The notes under the pieces were generated by a model. It was not told where the DNA came from. It saw only the letters and a list, made by a program, of their open reading frames with translations, and made no database searches. Shown here in pieces: positions 9,348 through 18,577 of a DNA stretch of 64,000 nt (its first letter is position 1; each line of letters starts with the position of its first letter). Both the position numbers and the translations under genes were made by a program. The stretch is taken from contig JANQJV010000297.1 in the NCBI GenBank assembly GCA_028281465.1, positions 1 through 64,000 of the forward strand, in the 5' to 3' direction. This DNA is from Azospirillaceae bacterium. Lineage in GTDB: Bacteria > Pseudomonadota > Alphaproteobacteria > Azospirillales > Azospirillaceae.

Positions 9348-10403
9348 TCAGCGATGGTCTCGGTCGTGGTGGCGTTGCAGCAGGTCTTCGCCGAACAAAT
9401 CCGTCAAGTCATGCCAGACCGTGTGGATGTGGTTGGCTCCATTCTGCGTGTTGTCGTATTCGACCACCGTGGTCGGTCCATGCAGGCGGTAGTAGTGCGG
9501 CGCGTCAGGCGTTTGCGACCCGGCCCAGGCAAAGTGCAGGTTTTCAAGCCCGGCCGAGCGGATTTTTGCCCGCTCAGCCTCTGCCAGGTCATCCGCAAAG
9601 GCGCCCACATATGTGTCGAGTAACCTCAGGACCGCCTGCTGTTGCTCCGCCGTCAGCGCAGCATACGGCACCCCGACAGCCTGCCGAAGGCTGCGTTCCC
9701 GGCCGGGTCCGGAAACGATGTCGCCCAGCGAGCGGGGGCCCAGCACAGCCCGGTTGCGCTGGGCTTGGTCCAGGCTGTTGAGCGGGCCAAACCCCAACTC
9801 CTGTTCCCGCGCAAGAATGCGCAGACCAGCATGCCGGTGTCCCGCAGGGGCGACGGCCGGGTTGGCACCAAAGAACGCCGGTGTCACGGCGACGCCGAGC
9901 TCGGCGTGCCCCACCACCGTGAGCGACAGGTGGTGCCCTTCGAAACGCCAACCTACCGGCTGGTCGAGCTGGGTCAGGTCGCCGAACACCACAAGTGCGT
10001 AGTTTTCCGGGTCGCGGAAGCGCCAATTGCCGGTTAGCTCGGCTAGGACGGCTTCGATCTGCAGCACGCCACGCGCTTTGGCCGCGCCGGCATCGGACAG
10101 CAAGGCCTCCAGCAAGGCCCAAACCAGCCGGCGCTGCGCCTGGTCCATATCGCGAAGCGCCAAACCAGGACGGTTTCGTGGCACATAATGCCAATCTGTC
10201 CGCTCTTTGGCCTCGAAGGTCAATACCGCCTGTCGGCGCTGGGCGGCGGACAGGCTGTCCATCCACGACAGGAGAGGGCGGATCATGGCAGCAGCTCCCT
10301 CGGTGGCCGCCGCCCGGGAGGCGGCGGAGGAAACGCCCAGCATGGCCGTGCCGGCAACCGCGGCCAACCGACCCAAATCACGTCGTCCGAGTCGATCGTG
10401 CAT
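9348..10403 (-). CDS. DUF3500 family protein with Tat-type signal
   Basis: 351 residues resembling the DUF3500 family (function unknown). The N-terminus has RRDLGRLAAVAGTAMLG, a twin-arginine-like signal followed by an Ala-rich cleavage region, so export folded to the periplasm is likely. Family-like stretches are ERTDWHYVPRNRPGLALRDM, LVVFGDLTQLDQPVGWRFEG and HYYRLHGPTTVVEYDNTQN, and it ends in a His-rich tail. The ATG is preceded by a palindrome at 10441-10454. Some members of this family sit near oxidoreductase genes; no reaction is established. Confidence 0.82.
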   Translation of the reverse strand: MHDRLGRRDLGRLAAVAGTAMLGVSSAASRAAATEGAAAMIRPLLSWMDSLSAAQRRQAVLTFEAKERTDWHYVPRNRPGLALRDMDQAQRRLVWALLEALLSDAGAAKARGVLQIEAVLAELTGNWRFRDPENYALVVFGDLTQLDQPVGWRFEGHHLSLTVVGHAELGVAVTPAFFGANPAVAPAGHRHAGLRILAREQELGFGPLNSLDQAQRNRAVLGPRSLGDIVSGPGRERSLRQAVGVPYAALTAEQQQAVLRLLDTYVGAFADDLAEAERAKIRSAGLENLHFAWAGSQTPDAPHYYRLHGPTTVVEYDNTQNGANHIHTVWHDLTDLFGEDLLQRHHDRDHR

Positions 10404-10440
10404 GATTGTGCCCTTTTTCGAACCTTGGTCCGTTGGGAGA

Positions 10441-10454
10441 GACTCTTAAGAGTC
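10441..10454. promoter_or_regulatory. Perfect 14-bp palindrome upstream of DUF3500 gene
   Basis: GACTCTTAAGAGTC is a perfect palindrome 38 bases upstream of the DUF3500 start codon, with a further half-site ACTCTC a few bases beyond. This is operator-like geometry for a dimeric regulator; no regulator gene adjoins it. Confidence 0.35.
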
Positions 10455-10493
10455 CCGACTCTCGTGGCCCGGGTCGATCTTTGGCCGCAGGGG

Positions 10494-11135
10494 TCAACCC
10501 TTATACTTCACGGTACAGCCATAGGCTCGGGTGACCGGACTACGGACCGCACCGCCAGCCAGTATGTCGTCCAGTGCAGCCCGCACGTAGTTGTTTGCGG
10601 TCTCCACATCGCGCCAGCGGGCCGTGGGCTTGTCGTCGATGCCACCCATGTAGAGCAGCGTTCCGTCGGAACCGACAATGTACATGTGCGGAGTCACGCG
10701 GGCACCATACAGGCGACCGATGGTCCCCTCTGGATCAAGCAACGTGGCCGTCGGCGCAGCATTGTGGTCGGTTAACACGGCATTGGCCTGTTTGGCCGTG
10801 ACGTAACCCTGGGTCCCGGGCGCCGACGACACGATCGACAGCCAAACCACGTCCTGCTCGATTGCCCAACGTTGCAGATTTTGCATGTTATCGGTGCCGT
10901 AGTGCTTGCTGACGAACGGGCACTCATGGTTGGTCCATTCCAGCACCACGACCTTACCCCGGTACCCGTCCAGGGAATGGGTTTGGCCGTTGCTGTCGGT
11001 ACCGGTGAAGATCGGCGCTGGGCTGCCGACCACCGGGGCGGCGGCGGCGGATGAGGGCGAAGAACCGGCGATGGCGAAGGCAACCAGGACCAATCCGGTG
11101 ACGAAGGCACTCACGTTCACAGTCTTGCGGGGCAT
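10494..11135 (-). CDS. Exported peroxiredoxin-like (thioredoxin-fold) protein
   Basis: 213 residues from the ATG at 11135, chosen because GCAGGAGG lies 7 bases upstream. A signal peptide (FVTGLVLVAFAIAG..., Ala-rich end) leads into a redoxin domain: FTGTDSNGQTHSLDGYRGK, then the active-site segment TNHECPFVSKHYG with a single peroxidatic-type cysteine. It ends in YGCTVKYKG, the C-terminal signature of the PRX-like-1 group. The gene lies 54 bases downstream of the DsbD-like reductase gene on the same strand, so it may be that reductase's periplasmic partner. The peroxide substrate is unknown. Confidence 0.85.
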   Translation of the reverse strand: MPRKTVNVSAFVTGLVLVAFAIAGSSPSSAAAAPVVGSPAPIFTGTDSNGQTHSLDGYRGKVVVLEWTNHECPFVSKHYGTDNMQNLQRWAIEQDVVWLSIVSSAPGTQGYVTAKQANAVLTDHNAAPTATLLDPEGTIGRLYGARVTPHMYIVGSDGTLLYMGGIDDKPTARWRDVETANNYVRAALDDILAGGAVRSPVTRAYGCTVKYKG

Positions 11136-11189
11136 GCCGTTACCTCCTGCAGGTAGAAAGGACCTCGCCAACCGTTCCGCCGGCCGGCA

Positions 11190-13397
11190 TCAAGTGGTTT
11201 CGAGAACGGAGAGAACCGAACCCTCGGTCAGGAATTGCGGCAACACCACGGGGGCGGCGTCACCACCAGGATAGAAGACATAGAGGGGCACGCCACTGCG
11301 CCCGAACAGTGCCAAAGCCTCGGTGATCTCCGCGTCATATCGGGTCCAATCCGCTTTCAGCGGCACCACGCCGCGAGCGTCCAGCGCCGCGATCACTGAA
11401 TCGGAGCGCAGCGCCATGCGCTCGTTGACCAGACAGGTAATGCACCAGGCTGCCGTGAAGTTCACGAACACCGGCGTGCCGGCCTGGGTGAGGTCGGTGA
11501 GACGCTGCGTACTAAAGGGCTGCCAAGCGATGGCCTCGGCCGAACCGGAACGCGACGATGCGGCCTGTGCGCCCGGGATATCCACCGGTGTCTCGGTCAG
11601 GGCGGTCATACGTACAAACCCGGCAGCCAAAGCCACGGCGGCCAGAGCCGCGAAGGTTCCGATCGCCCGGGCGATGCCGCCGCTGGTCTGCGTCAAGCCA
11701 AACACCCAGGCTGCAAACGCCAAGGTCAGGCCCCCCGCCAAGACGGCCGCCAAGCCATCCGGCCCTGCCTGCAACGCCAGCACCCAGAGCAGCCAAGCGG
11801 CCGTTGCGTACATCGGAAACGCCAGCGCCTGCTTGAGCCGTTCCATCCAGGCCCCGGGTTTGGGCAAGAGCCGAAGCAGTCTGGGAAGGAAACTGAGCAT
11901 GAGGTAGGGCAGGGCCATCCCCAGACCCAAGGCCAAGAATACGACCAACGCGATGACGGGCGGCTGCGTCAGTGCGAACCCGAGGGCTGCGCCCATGAAT
12001 GGTGCGGTGCACGGCGTGGCCACAACCGTTGCCAGAACACCGGTGAAGAAGGAGCCGGCATACCCGCCGCGGCTGGCCAATCCGGTGCCAACGTTCATGA
12101 TGCTCGTGCCGATGCCGAACACGCCGGATAGGTTCAAGCCGATGAGGAGGAACAGATAGGCCAGAACGGCGACGATCGGTGGTGATTGCAACTGAAAGCC
12201 CCAACCAATGCTTGCGCCACCGGCCAACAGGGCGATCCACGCTCCGCCGATCACCAAAAAGCTGAGCAATACCCCGCCAGCGAAAACCAAGCCGTGCAGT
12301 CGAACCTGCCAAGGTGCGTTCTGGGCCGTTTCAACCAGCCCCAGGGCCTTCAGGAACAGGACAGGAAACACGCACGGCATCAGGTTGAGCAAAATGCCGC
12401 CGAGCAACGCGAGCACCAAAGCCATCGGCACGGTGAGGCCAGCGCTGTCAATGCTCCATAGGTTCGGGTGCGCCGCACCACCGCCGCTCACTGTTGGCAG
12501 GGGGCCGGCTGCGTCGGTTGCCATTACCGGCCGCACCAGGTAACCGATCCGACCGTCGGGGCCGCCCAGACCTGTTTCGAACACGAGCACGCCGTCCAGT
12601 GAGGCAATGCCGGATTGGGCTTGGTAACCTGGAACCAAACCTATCGAGAGCACGCCGTCGGCGATGGCGATGTCCTGCGCTGCGGCATTCTCGATCACGC
12701 CTTCGGCCAATGGGAAATAGGCTTCGGGGTGCAATGTGCCGGGTAAATCCTCCGGCAATGTCATCGTGACAGTGATCCAGTCGGCTGAGACGGATACCTG
12801 CGCTGGCCAGTCGATCGGACGGGGCAGATGGGCCATGGCGGCGTCCAAAGCGGCACGTCCGGTCGCGTCGTTGCGCGGTCCGTCAACACTGACGGGCAGG
12901 GACAATGCAAGCTCGGCCGATTCTGGAATGCAGATGTCGGCGCACACGAGCCAATCGGCACGAACCTGAAACCGGAGTGGGGTGTCGGTGGCGATGGATG
13001 GGGGCAGTTCGACCGAAAGTGGGAAGGTGATCTGCCCCTCGTATCCGAAATTCATCAGCGGGCCGTACGGAATCCGCTTGGGGATCGGGAACATCACGTC
13101 GCTCACCGTCACGCCGTCGGGCAGCGTCCAGTCGAGCACCGGCGGCAAACCGGAGTCGCCAGGGTTTTGCCAATAGACGTGCCAACCGTCCCGCACATCC
13201 AGCGTCAGACCAAGGCGGAAGCGATCGCCAGGAACCACGGCTGTGCGCTCGGCGAGCAGGGTGGCGGTGACAGTGTCGGTGCTGACTGGGTTGGCAACGG
13301 CCGACCAAGAATCGCCGGCTGCGCCGGAAACAAAGGCGGCCAGGAACGAAGTCAGGGCGGCGCCCAGGACGCGAGACGCAGGCATGAAACGATCCAT
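11190..13397 (-). CDS. DsbD/ScsB-type thiol:disulfide reductase
   Basis: 735 residues. An N-terminal signal is followed by a periplasmic DsbD-alpha-like region (about residues 40-270, with GWHVYWQNPGDSGLPP and ADWLVCADICIPESA). A polytopic core then has the paired-cysteine helices LNLMPCVFPVLFLKALGL and VVATPCTAPFMGAALG. A C-terminal thioredoxin domain carries AAWCITCLVNE. The three cysteine pairs give the usual relay that moves electrons from cytoplasmic thioredoxin to periplasmic proteins. The long N-terminal region fits ScsB, linked in other bacteria to copper tolerance, better than classical DsbD. The start could also be 13385; neither has a strong ribosome-binding site. Confidence 0.9.
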   Translation of the reverse strand: MDRFMPASRVLGAALTSFLAAFVSGAAGDSWSAVANPVSTDTVTATLLAERTAVVPGDRFRLGLTLDVRDGWHVYWQNPGDSGLPPVLDWTLPDGVTVSDVMFPIPKRIPYGPLMNFGYEGQITFPLSVELPPSIATDTPLRFQVRADWLVCADICIPESAELALSLPVSVDGPRNDATGRAALDAAMAHLPRPIDWPAQVSVSADWITVTMTLPEDLPGTLHPEAYFPLAEGVIENAAAQDIAIADGVLSIGLVPGYQAQSGIASLDGVLVFETGLGGPDGRIGYLVRPVMATDAAGPLPTVSGGGAAHPNLWSIDSAGLTVPMALVLALLGGILLNLMPCVFPVLFLKALGLVETAQNAPWQVRLHGLVFAGGVLLSFLVIGGAWIALLAGGASIGWGFQLQSPPIVAVLAYLFLLIGLNLSGVFGIGTSIMNVGTGLASRGGYAGSFFTGVLATVVATPCTAPFMGAALGFALTQPPVIALVVFLALGLGMALPYLMLSFLPRLLRLLPKPGAWMERLKQALAFPMYATAAWLLWVLALQAGPDGLAAVLAGGLTLAFAAWVFGLTQTSGGIARAIGTFAALAAVALAAGFVRMTALTETPVDIPGAQAASSRSGSAEAIAWQPFSTQRLTDLTQAGTPVFVNFTAAWCITCLVNERMALRSDSVIAALDARGVVPLKADWTRYDAEITEALALFGRSGVPLYVFYPGGDAAPVVLPQFLTEGSVLSVLETT

Positions 13398-13597
13398 TAT
13401 TGAACGGGCAGGACACCGCACCTCAGGCAGTGGGCCGTATCTCCGGCGGAGCGGCGCCACTCATGCCGCCCGCGGCTCTCAGTTTGGAGTGTACCGCCCA
13501 CCAGGCAAGATATGAGACAAGACTGCCGGTTCGCACATCCAACACGAATGCGTGAAAGGCCGTGGCTGGGCCGACAACCGAAAGGGTCGATGACCGC

Positions 13598-14479
13598 ATG
13601 TTCATCCTTTCGAAACTCGCCTTCGCACTGATGGCACCGGGTAACGTCTTATCGGCTGCGGCTCTGCTGGCTTTGGTCCTTTGGGGCTGGGGGCACGGAC
13701 TCTGGCGGTGTTTCGGACGTCGGCTCGTCGCCGGACTCACCGTCAGCCTGATCGGTCTCGCTATCCTGCCCATTGGCGACTGGCTGGCGCGGCCTTTGGA
13801 GCAGCGGTTTCCGACCCTGTCTTTGCCGGCGCATGTGGACGGCATCATTGCGTTGGGTGGGGCCATCGATCCGACCATGAGTCGCCTGCGCCGTGTCACG
13901 GCAATCAACGGCGCGGCAGAGCGCTTGACCATCTTTGCCACTCTGGTGCGCCAATTTCCGTCGGCACGCGCGATCTACACCGGCGGTAGCGGCTCCGTGC
14001 TCTCTCCCGATGATCGAGAAGCGCCGGAGGCGCGTCGCCTCCTGGCCGCTCTCGGGGTGCCAGTGGAACGCATCCTGTTTGAGCCGGACTCGCGCAACAC
14101 GGTGGAGAATGCATCCTATAGTCGAGCCCTTGCGAAACCGCAGGCCTCTGAAATATGGCTTTTGATCACATCTGCCTGGCACATGCCGCGAGCGGTCGGC
14201 GTGTTCCGACAGGTCGGCTGGGAGGTGGTGCCAGTTCCGGTCGACTACCGCACGGTGCCCAATGTGCCGTGGCTGCATTTCGACCTGGCCGGTAACCTGG
14301 GGCTCTTGACCTTGGCCGTTAAGGAGTGGGTGGGGTTGATCGCTTATCGTCTGCTGGATCGGACCAACGCCCTGTTCCCGGCCTCCGCCACATCGGCCGG
14401 CACCACCGCCGCCCGCGACGCATCCGCCGGCGACTTGCTAGAGACAGTATTGCCCACTAAGTTAATCGCTAGATGTTGA
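13598..14479 (+). CDS. YdcF/ElyC-family (DUF218) membrane protein
   Basis: 293 residues from the ATG at 13598. Two N-terminal membrane helices precede a DUF218 domain: DGIIALGGAI, YTGGSGSV, PDSRNTVENASYS and LLITSAWHMPRAVGVFRQVGW. Family members such as ElyC influence envelope and lipid-carrier homeostasis; the biochemical reaction is not settled. It is followed after 11 bases by rlpA and then a penicillin-binding enzyme, which supports an envelope role. It is divergent from the dsbD-like gene. Confidence 0.85.
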   Translation: MFILSKLAFALMAPGNVLSAAALLALVLWGWGHGLWRCFGRRLVAGLTVSLIGLAILPIGDWLARPLEQRFPTLSLPAHVDGIIALGGAIDPTMSRLRRVTAINGAAERLTIFATLVRQFPSARAIYTGGSGSVLSPDDREAPEARRLLAALGVPVERILFEPDSRNTVENASYSRALAKPQASEIWLLITSAWHMPRAVGVFRQVGWEVVPVPVDYRTVPNVPWLHFDLAGNLGLLTLAVKEWVGLIAYRLLDRTNALFPASATSAGTTAARDASAGDLLETVLPTKLIARC

Positions 14480-14490
14480 GGTCCAAGGTC

Positions 14491-15453
14491 ATGCCAATCC
14501 GACCCATGCGTCCACGCCGCGGTTGTTTCGTGCTGATTTGCCTGCTGCTGGCCGCCTGCGCCGGCGGCCGTGCGCCATCGCCGGGCACGGATGATCACGT
14601 TGCCTTGGAGCAGCTGCCGCGATCGGGCATCTACAAAGTGGGTACTCCCTATCAGATAAAAGGTGTTTGGTACTATCCGCGGGTTGACTATACCTACGAT
14701 GAAACCGGTATTGCCTCCTGGTATGGACCGGGGTTCCACGGCAAGCGCACGGCCAACGGTGAAATCTATGACCAGGACCTGGTCACGGCCGCCCATCCGA
14801 CCCTGCCCATGCCGAGCCTGGTGCGCGTGACCAATTTGGAGACCGGACAATCTTTGGTCGTCCGTATCAACGACCGTGGACCATTCGTGCCTGGCCGCAT
14901 CATCGACCTGTCGCGCCGCTCGGCACAACTCCTCGGCGTGTACCGTGCCGGAACGGCTAAAGTGCGCGTTGCCATCTTGGATGATGCCAGTCGGGCGATT
15001 GCTGCTGCGGCGCAGTCGAACACGCCGGTGCAGATCGCCGTGAATGAGCAGGGGCCAGTGCCCCAGGCGGCACCACGAACCTCGGTGCAAGTGGTTGGCA
15101 GGCCTCCACCGGAACCGGCTCGGCAACGCCCGCAGGTGTCACCGCCGGCTGATGTTCCTGGTCGGGAGATCGATGGCCGCTTCGTGCCGGCGGCGGTGGT
15201 GGAGCAACGGCCGGTATCTGGCCGTCGCGACATCTTCGTTCAGGCTGGCTCATTCGCCCTGCGCAATAATGCCGACCGGTTGCGGTCGCTGCTCAGCGAT
15301 ATTGGGCCGGCGCAGGTTTATCCGGCCATGGTCGGCGACCGCTTGTTCCATCGCGTCCGGATAGGACCGATCGCCACCGTGGACCAAGCAGACAGCATTC
15401 TTGCACTGGTGATCGAATCTGGAAATCCGGGCGCCCGCGTCGTTGTCGATTAG
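14491..15453 (+). CDS. rlpA: RlpA-like septal lytic transglycosylase lipoprotein with SPOR domain
   Basis: A lipoprotein (LICLLLAACAGG lipobox) of 320 residues. The double-psi barrel domain has ETGIASWYGPGFHGKRTANG and RINDRGPFVPGRIIDLSRRSA, the RlpA signature. A Pro/Gln-rich linker leads to a C-terminal SPOR domain (IFVQAGSFALRNNADRLRSL) that binds denuded glycan at the septum. RlpA trims such strands in species where it has been tested. The ATG at 14491 has GAGG 9 bases upstream; an ATG at 14473 overlaps the previous gene and is less likely. Confidence 0.93.
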   Translation: MPIRPMRPRRGCFVLICLLLAACAGGRAPSPGTDDHVALEQLPRSGIYKVGTPYQIKGVWYYPRVDYTYDETGIASWYGPGFHGKRTANGEIYDQDLVTAAHPTLPMPSLVRVTNLETGQSLVVRINDRGPFVPGRIIDLSRRSAQLLGVYRAGTAKVRVAILDDASRAIAAAAQSNTPVQIAVNEQGPVPQAAPRTSVQVVGRPPPEPARQRPQVSPPADVPGREIDGRFVPAAVVEQRPVSGRRDIFVQAGSFALRNNADRLRSLLSDIGPAQVYPAMVGDRLFHRVRIGPIATVDQADSILALVIESGNPGARVVVD

Positions 15454-15511
15454 GCCAAGCGGCCCGGGTTGTGGACGCGGCCTTGTGACCACTGATGGGA
15501 GAGAGTGATCG

Positions 15512-16672
15512 ATGGCTAAGCTTCGCCACGTTTGGGGCCGGTCGCCAGCCCTGGTGCTGGCCGTCCTGGTCATGGCGCTGGGTGGTGCGCCGATCCAGGC
15601 AGCCAGCATAGACACGGCCGCGCGCGAGGCGATTCTGATCGACGCCACAACGGGTTCGGTGCTGTTCGAGAAAAACGCCGACCAGCGTATGCCAACATCG
15701 TCCATGAGCAAGATCATGACGATGTATATGGTGTTTGACGCCCTCAAGACCGGTCGCCTGTCGTTGGACGACACCATGTTGGTGAGTGAGACGGCCTGGG
15801 GCAAGGGCGGGTCGAAGATGTTCGTGGAGCTGGGCAACCGCATTCGCGTCGAAGACCTGATCCGCGGCGTCATCGTCCAGTCCGGCAACGATGCGTCGAT
15901 CGTTCTCGCCGAAGGCTTGGCCGGGTCGGAACAGGCGTTTGCTCGTCAAATGAACGACATGGCGCGCGAGATCGGCTTGACGGCGAGCCAATTCCGCAAC
16001 GCGACCGGTTGGCCCGACGACGACCACTATGCCACGGCCCGTGACCTGGCGCATTTGGCATTGCGCCTGATCGAGGATTTTCCAGAGTACTATCATTATT
16101 ATTCGGAGCGGGAGTTCACCTACCACGACATCCGCCAGGGTAACCGTAATCCACTGCTCTATCGCAACATGGGGGCCGATGGACTGAAGACCGGGCATAC
16201 CTCAGCGGCGGGCTATGGCTTGACCGCATCAGCCGCGCGCGACGGACGTCGGCTAGTGCTTGTGGTCAATGGTTTGCCCAGCGCCCAAGCGCGCGCCGAT
16301 GAATCGGCACGCATCATCGAATGGGGGTTCCGCGAGTTCAACCTCTATGAACTGTTCCGGGTTGGTGAGACGGTCGAAGAGGCGCCTGTATGGTTGGGAG
16401 CGGCCAACACCGTCCCGCTGGTCGTGCCGGGTGGCCTCAAACTGACCATGTCACCGGTCGAGCGAGAACGCATGACCGTGACGGTGTCCATGCAGGCGCC
16501 CATCCCGGCTCCTGTGACCAAGGATAGTCAGGTCGGCAGGTTGGTGGTGACGGCCCCCGGCTTCCATACCCACGAGGTGCCGCTGGTCGCCGCCACCGAT
16601 GTGGCACAGCTCGGCTTCTTCGGTCGCATTGCGGCTGCAGCCGGTCATCTGCTGTTCGGCTGGTTGCTGTAG
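15512..16672 (+). CDS. dacC: D-alanyl-D-alanine carboxypeptidase (PBP5/6 type)
   Basis: 386 residues, exported (signal ending near GGAPIQA). It removes the terminal D-Ala from peptidoglycan pentapeptides. The penicillin-binding motifs are in order: SMSK (nucleophile Ser64, Lys67), SGN (in VQSGNDASIV) and KTG (in GLKTGHTSAAG). The C-terminal beta domain and an amphipathic tail (GRIAAAAGHLLFGWLL) anchor such enzymes to the inner membrane. GGGAGAG precedes the ATG. It sits between rlpA and tmk, the usual alphaproteobacterial order. Assignment to dacA, dacC or dacF by name is arbitrary. Confidence 0.93.
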   Translation: MAKLRHVWGRSPALVLAVLVMALGGAPIQAASIDTAAREAILIDATTGSVLFEKNADQRMPTSSMSKIMTMYMVFDALKTGRLSLDDTMLVSETAWGKGGSKMFVELGNRIRVEDLIRGVIVQSGNDASIVLAEGLAGSEQAFARQMNDMAREIGLTASQFRNATGWPDDDHYATARDLAHLALRLIEDFPEYYHYYSEREFTYHDIRQGNRNPLLYRNMGADGLKTGHTSAAGYGLTASAARDGRRLVLVVNGLPSAQARADESARIIEWGFREFNLYELFRVGETVEEAPVWLGAANTVPLVVPGGLKLTMSPVERERMTVTVSMQAPIPAPVTKDSQVGRLVVTAPGFHTHEVPLVAATDVAQLGFFGRIAAAAGHLLFGWLL

Positions 16673-16688
16673 CAAGCGGTCCGGACTC

Positions 16689-17336
16689 GTGAGTGGCCGC
16701 TTTGTGACCCTGGAAGGTGGCGAGGGGGCCGGCAAGAGTACGCAGGCCCGCGCGCTGGCTGCTTGGCTCGAGGCCAAGAACATCCTTGTGCGTCTGACCC
16801 GGGAGCCGGGTGGATCGCCCGGTGCAGAGGAGATTCGCCAGTTACTGACCACGGGTGCACCGGGCCGGTGGGGCGCCGTGACGGAAGCCTTGCTCCTTTC
16901 CGCCGCCCGGCGTGACCATGTCGACCAGGTGATCGGGCCGTCGCTGACGGCTGGCACCTGGGTGGTGAGCGACCGTTTCACCGACAGCACATTGGCCTAT
17001 CAGGGCTACGGCCATGGCCTGGACCTTGGGGCGTTGCGCCGCCTACAGACCTTTGTCGTGGACGGATTGCGCCCCGACCTGACCCTGTTGTTTGATCTAC
17101 CGGTGGAGATTGGCCTGGCGCGCAGTCGGCAGAGATTGGGCGATCGCGTCGGGGTGGAAGATCGCTACGAGCGCCTGGATTCGATTTTCCATAATCGGAT
17201 ACGCCATGGGTTTCTGGACTTGGCAGCGGGAGACCCCGAGCGGTTTGCGGTCATCGATGCCACAGCGCCGATCGATCAGGTTGGCGAGGTCGTACGCCAG
17301 GTCGTCACCGACCGCTTATTGGATAGAACAGCATGA
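16689..17336 (+). CDS. tmk: Thymidylate kinase
   Basis: Phosphorylates dTMP to dTDP. FVTLEGGEGAGKSTQARAL is the P-loop, TREPGGSPGAEEIR the DRX-type dTMP-binding loop, and VVSDRFTDSTLAYQGYG the next conserved stretch. The frame is open from 16599, but the family N-terminus aligns to the GTG at 16689, giving 215 residues; an ATG start is not available. It overlaps holB by 4 bases (ATGA), so the two are translationally coupled. Confidence 0.95.
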   Translation: MSGRFVTLEGGEGAGKSTQARALAAWLEAKNILVRLTREPGGSPGAEEIRQLLTTGAPGRWGAVTEALLLSAARRDHVDQVIGPSLTAGTWVVSDRFTDSTLAYQGYGHGLDLGALRRLQTFVVDGLRPDLTLLFDLPVEIGLARSRQRLGDRVGVEDRYERLDSIFHNRIRHGFLDLAAGDPERFAVIDATAPIDQVGEVVRQVVTDRLLDRTA

Positions 17337-18499
17337 GCAGCCCGGGCCCGCGCTCTCTGCCGACACCGCGTGAGACGCCACGGGTGCTTGGGCATACCGC
17401 GGCCGAGCGGCAGATACTTGCGGCGCTGGACAGCGGGCGACTGCCGCACGCCTGGCTGATCGCCGGCCCAGACGGCATCGGCAAGGCCACTCTGGCATAC
17501 TGCTTCGCCCGTCGGGTGCTCGCTTGTCCACCCGACGGACCGTCGGCGATGGCAGAAACGGCCTCACCCACCATGGGTTTGCCGGGTCGATCGATTGTCA
17601 CGTCCGAGTCCGATGGCCGACTGACCGATAGCCTTGCGATCGCCGAAACCCATCCCGTGTTTCGCCGCATCAAGGTCGGTGGTCACGCTGATCTCTTGGT
17701 GCTGGAACGCAGCTATGACGACAAGCGAGGGCGGCTGCGCGCCGAAATTCCGGTCGACGATGTGCGCGCGATTGGCCATTTTCTGCGCCACTCTGCAGCC
17801 GAAGGGGGCTGGCGCGTGGTGCTGGTGGATGGGGTCGAACGGCTCAATTCCAATGGCCACAACGCGATCCTCAAGCTCTTGGAAGAACCACCACCGCGCG
17901 CCCTGCTGCTGCTGGTAACCGGGCGGCCAGGCGCCGTGCTGCCGACCATCCGCTCGCGTTGCCGCCTGTTGGCTTTGTCACCCCTGGACGATGCGCTGGT
18001 CGGCCGCCTGATTGGCGATGTGCGCCCGGACCTCGCCGCCGACGAGCGCTCCGCGGCTGTGGCCCTTGCCGACGGCAGCTTGGGCCGGGCGTTGGCCTTG
18101 GCCGACGCCGGTGGTCTGGCCGTCTACCACGAGATCATCGGATTGCTTTCCGAACTGCCAACACTGAACTGGACGGCCGTTGGCGCGTTTGGAACCCGGC
18201 TCACCCAACGCAACGCTGATCTGCTGTTGGAAACCACACAGGACTTGTTGGTGCGTTGGCTCGGCCGCTTGGTCCGTTACATGGCAACCCACCGGCCGAT
18301 GCCAGAGGCAGTGCCGGGAGAGGCAGCCTTGATGGCACGGCTGGGCGACCGCTGGAGCGATCCATCCCATGGGCTTGCGGCTTGGCTGGAGGTATGGGAA
18401 AAGGTGGGGAGGTCGTTCGTGCGCGCCGACGGACTCAATCTCGATCGCAGACAAGTCGTCCTCAATGCGTTCCAGTGCATTGAGGCGGCCGTGGCGTGA
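17333..18499 (+). CDS. holB: DNA polymerase III delta-prime subunit
   Basis: A clamp-loader subunit of 388 residues. HTAAERQILAALDSGRLPHAW is the typical entry, AGPDGIGKATLAYCFARRVL a P-loop-like motif, and LKLLEEPPPRALLLLVTGRP followed by PTIRSRCRLLAL contains the conserved SRC sensor. DDVRAIGHFLRHSAAEGGWRV is also diagnostic. The insert with a long Thr/Ser-rich loop after residue 70 is common in alphaproteobacterial HolB. It is coupled to tmk. Confidence 0.93.
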   Translation: MSSPGPRSLPTPRETPRVLGHTAAERQILAALDSGRLPHAWLIAGPDGIGKATLAYCFARRVLACPPDGPSAMAETASPTMGLPGRSIVTSESDGRLTDSLAIAETHPVFRRIKVGGHADLLVLERSYDDKRGRLRAEIPVDDVRAIGHFLRHSAAEGGWRVVLVDGVERLNSNGHNAILKLLEEPPPRALLLLVTGRPGAVLPTIRSRCRLLALSPLDDALVGRLIGDVRPDLAADERSAAVALADGSLGRALALADAGGLAVYHEIIGLLSELPTLNWTAVGAFGTRLTQRNADLLLETTQDLLVRWLGRLVRYMATHRPMPEAVPGEAALMARLGDRWSDPSHGLAAWLEVWEKVGRSFVRADGLNLDRRQVVLNAFQCIEAAVA

Positions 18500-18577
18500 C
18501 AGCAGGCGCCTTGGACGAAGACTCCTGTGTTTCGTGCCGCCAGCATCGGCGGCGACCGGTGGTTCGCGTGAGGCGAA

